DNA of 47,934 bases, taken from assembly GCA_029864095.1 (NCBI GenBank), contig JAOTUB010000013.1, positions 1-47,934 on the forward strand, written 5' to 3'. Below the pieces are notes generated by a model that saw only the letters and a program-made list of their open reading frames with translations, was not told where the DNA came from and searched no databases. Of this stretch, positions 47,201-47,934 are shown in pieces (position 1 is the first letter of the stretch; every line of letters begins with the position of its first letter). This stretch comes from Gammaproteobacteria bacterium (GTDB lineage: Bacteria; Pseudomonadota; Gammaproteobacteria; Steroidobacterales; Woeseiaceae). The translations under genes were made by a program, and so were the position numbers.

Positions 47201-47340
47201 GAACCCGTGACGATGACCTCTTCAAGCCTTTCGCCAGCGCGCGCAGATTCCTGAGCCTGAGCGACCTGAACGGTGCCGGCTGCAAGAACCAATGTCAGAG
47301 ACATGCAGAGTGCTCCGACGCGTGAAATAAAGTACTTCAT
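44263..47340 (-). CDS. Large TonB-dependent outer-membrane receptor
   Basis: A 1025-residue receptor. A signal peptide ends at QVAQAQ, followed by the box/plug start [16 protein letters not shown] (about residue 40) and the plug with [19 protein letters not shown] and [25 protein letters not shown] (about 170). A long barrel with big loops and several Cys pairs follows. It ends with [11 protein letters not shown], so the terminal aromatic residue usual for barrel proteins is replaced by His-Glu after Arg. The gene has AGGGGGAGCGATA ahead of the ATG and a strong terminator. Such large receptors often take up oligosaccharides or peptides; the ligand is unknown. It is divergent from the cytochrome gene at the right edge. 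Confidence 0.92.
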   Translation of the reverse strand: MKYFISRVGALCMSLTLVLAAGTVQVAQAQESARAGERLEEVIVTGSRIRQDPLAESGPVMQVSNEDLLKSGLTSIGDFLQRLPSSGGALNARFNSSGNFGFPPDGSGVGAGSSQVDLRHLNAKRVLVLVDGMRWISESSASGVGSATDLNTIPISIIDRIEVLEDGASAIYGADAIAGVVNIITKKNFEGFEISGYGGSFSEGDGDTVEGSLSIGSVSDQSSVFLNVSYTDQKSVSAADVKQARESAGPGTSNLHGSSGTPQGRYVFEYTPITDPNGDALFINGTLNDGTSSPFFDPTNPLGFTGFIQDGVDDDGNPVYAAQFGAPTDDYHLWSNADRFNFAPFNKVVTPSKRTSVYGQADYNLNDDVKFYLKGLYNNRRSDNQAAPEPLFIGSDAGNGNILDTISIDVTNPYNPFGISINADEQSYFMGRRPLEGGPRIFEQDVDTWYVGSGLVGEFSTGERDFFWDLNVAWSRNQANQIKTGGYNARKLKQALGPAFTDGSGNFVCGTPGNPIDGCVPFNFFGGQGATGEGTITEEMLGWVAFTQQDSSVQQLTNFTANVSGDIVDMPAGPLAFAAGFEYRDQEGSFQPDAIVVAGDSAGIPAQPTSGDFDVNAFYVEFNVPLLSERPGADLLDLSIAARSADYSTFGSETTTKFGVRWRPTSDLLLRAGFGEGFRAPAIGELFGLQSRFDATIADPCSDFNNTGVSQTVIDNCIAEGVPNDGSYVQLGGQISVLTGGNPELQPETVDSTNFGIVWSPSFVEDVGWIEDLSIEFTYYKHELSDAIQAVDAQTILDSCANIGEPAFCNLIGRTASGVINRFDNQLTNIGGIDTDGYDFNLTYLGPETERGQFRVAWMNSLLNDFTEILLDPSSSTGFQERSLEGIEENDRGKPEWTSTLVVDWFYEDWSVAWTLRYIDGLIERCQDFLDGSPDSLANLGVCSQPDFDDNSLSLNKLDSTMFNDLQVTWRPSNMDDALTITLGINNVFNEDPPACYSCSLNGYDPSTYDMPGNFTYLRATWRHE

Positions 47341-47654
47341 TATCGCTCCCCCTCTCGTTGAAAAATATTATCTGCAGGATTTTGTTGCGAAATAACTACA
47401 GCACATTGATGATTATGAAGCTCATTTCCTGGGATCTTCTGCAGATGTTGTGAATGGACAACAATATCGTACGCCATTTCTTGACGCAACATTAGCCGAC
47501 AAATATCCAAAAACAATCAGGACATGTACATATTCCGGACTTTGGAGACCCATCCGGATCGCCCCGCAGCACGGCTGGTGCTGCGGAAAGCCACAATTGA
47601 TGCGTGGACGCGTCATCACTAGCGTATGTCCATACGGACCGGGAGGACGAGACC
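47341..47654. other. Intergenic region between TonB receptor and cytochrome gene, with hairpin
   Basis: About 314 bases with divergent promoters expected. It is AT-rich at 47341-47540. A perfect 9-bp inverted repeat CCGCAGCAC / GTGCTGCGG lies at 47564-47586, and a smaller dyad CGTATG/CATACG lies near 47625. No coding frame is convincing. Confidence 0.5.
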
Positions 47655-47934
47655 ATGACTGCAAACATCGTGCTTAAAGTTGGATTCGTCACGCTGTGTC
47701 TCGGCCTCTTCGGCTGCGAACGGCCGGTCAGCTTCGCGGCCGATATTCAGCCGCTGCTGTCCGAGTCCTGTGGCAATTGTCACGATCGGACGGGCGAAGG
47801 ATCTGTCGCAAGCGGCTTCAGCATAAATAATTACGATGAGGTAATGAAAGGGACCGAATTGGGCCCGGTCGTCATTCCGGGGAGCAGCGAGTCGAGCAAC
47901 CTGTATCGGGTCATCGCGGCCAAAACTGCCCCGG
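47655..47934 (+). CDS. c-type cytochrome domain lipoprotein, partial (cut by right edge)
   Basis: 93 codons are visible. A lipobox LGLFGC (Cys near residue 19) is followed by FAADIQPLLSESCGNCHDRTGEG, with the haem-binding CGNCH at about residues 37-41. The pattern resembles PSCyt1-type (planctomycete-like) cytochrome domains, often found ahead of other domains in envelope redox proteins. GGGAGGACGAGACC precedes the ATG. The gene continues past the window. A link with the divergent TonB receptor is possible but only by position. Confidence 0.8.
   Translation, partial: MTANIVLKVGFVTLCLGLFGCERPVSFAADIQPLLSESCGNCHDRTGEGSVASGFSINNYDEVMKGTELGPVVIPGSSESSNLYRVIAAKTAP

Noticed and set aside
47564..47586. 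Hairpin as a transcription terminator
   Set aside because: No T-run on either strand and it lies upstream, not downstream, of both neighbouring genes.

Overview
The window looks like a chromosomal segment of a Gram-negative proteobacterium, most likely a marine-type gammaproteobacterium. This is inferred from the outer-membrane genes (two TonB-dependent receptors, a DUF481 protein), several lipoproteins, Tat signals, and a complete System I cytochrome c maturation (ccm) operon in gammaproteobacterial order. A Woeseiaceae/Chromatiales-like lineage is a guess from gene content only. I saw no rRNA, tRNA, CRISPR array, transposase or integrase, so this reads as core and flexible genome rather than a mobile island.

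Left third (1-13 kb): an MFS transporter cut by the left edge, a cold-shock protein with a clear terminator, a DUF481 outer-membrane protein, an intact GFA-family protein, a hotdog thioesterase, a decayed FMN-dependent hydroxy-acid dehydrogenase, a DSP-type phosphatase, an OPT transporter and a second, frameshifted GFA gene. Next comes a minus-strand run: M16 peptidase lipoprotein, FHA protein, diiron ferritin-like protein, AAA-FHA protein. The peptidase and FHA genes abut in frame (TAG then ATG). The AAA protein has a badly degenerate Walker A.

Middle (13-31 kb): a relic of a PQQ-dependent alcohol dehydrogenase, a TonB receptor, a periplasmic isoquinoline-oxidoreductase-like pair (iorA/iorB), a PrsW-family protein, a small orphan gene behind a tandem palindromic operator, a small membrane protein, a two-gene FAAL-ACP plus FabH cassette, a DUF3108 protein, a thioredoxin/lipoprotein pair, a pirin, PhoD, DUF2147 and RidA proteins, and a sterol-desaturase-like membrane hydroxylase.

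Right third (31-48 kb): a PLP decarboxylase, then a minus-strand, tightly coupled operon ccmABCDEFGHI followed by thioesterase, nitronate monooxygenase and crcB. After it come a second AAA-FHA protein (intact Walker A), thymidine kinase, a small two-CxxC protein, a large TonB receptor and the start of a c-type cytochrome lipoprotein cut by the right edge.

Two themes stand out. Three genes for oxidation or detoxification (hydroxy-acid dehydrogenase, PQQ dehydrogenase, second GFA) are decaying, while other redox genes are intact. Three FHA proteins, two of them fused to ExeA/GspA-like ATPases, are present with no recognisable Ser/Thr kinase in the window; this is the best candidate for an undescribed system.
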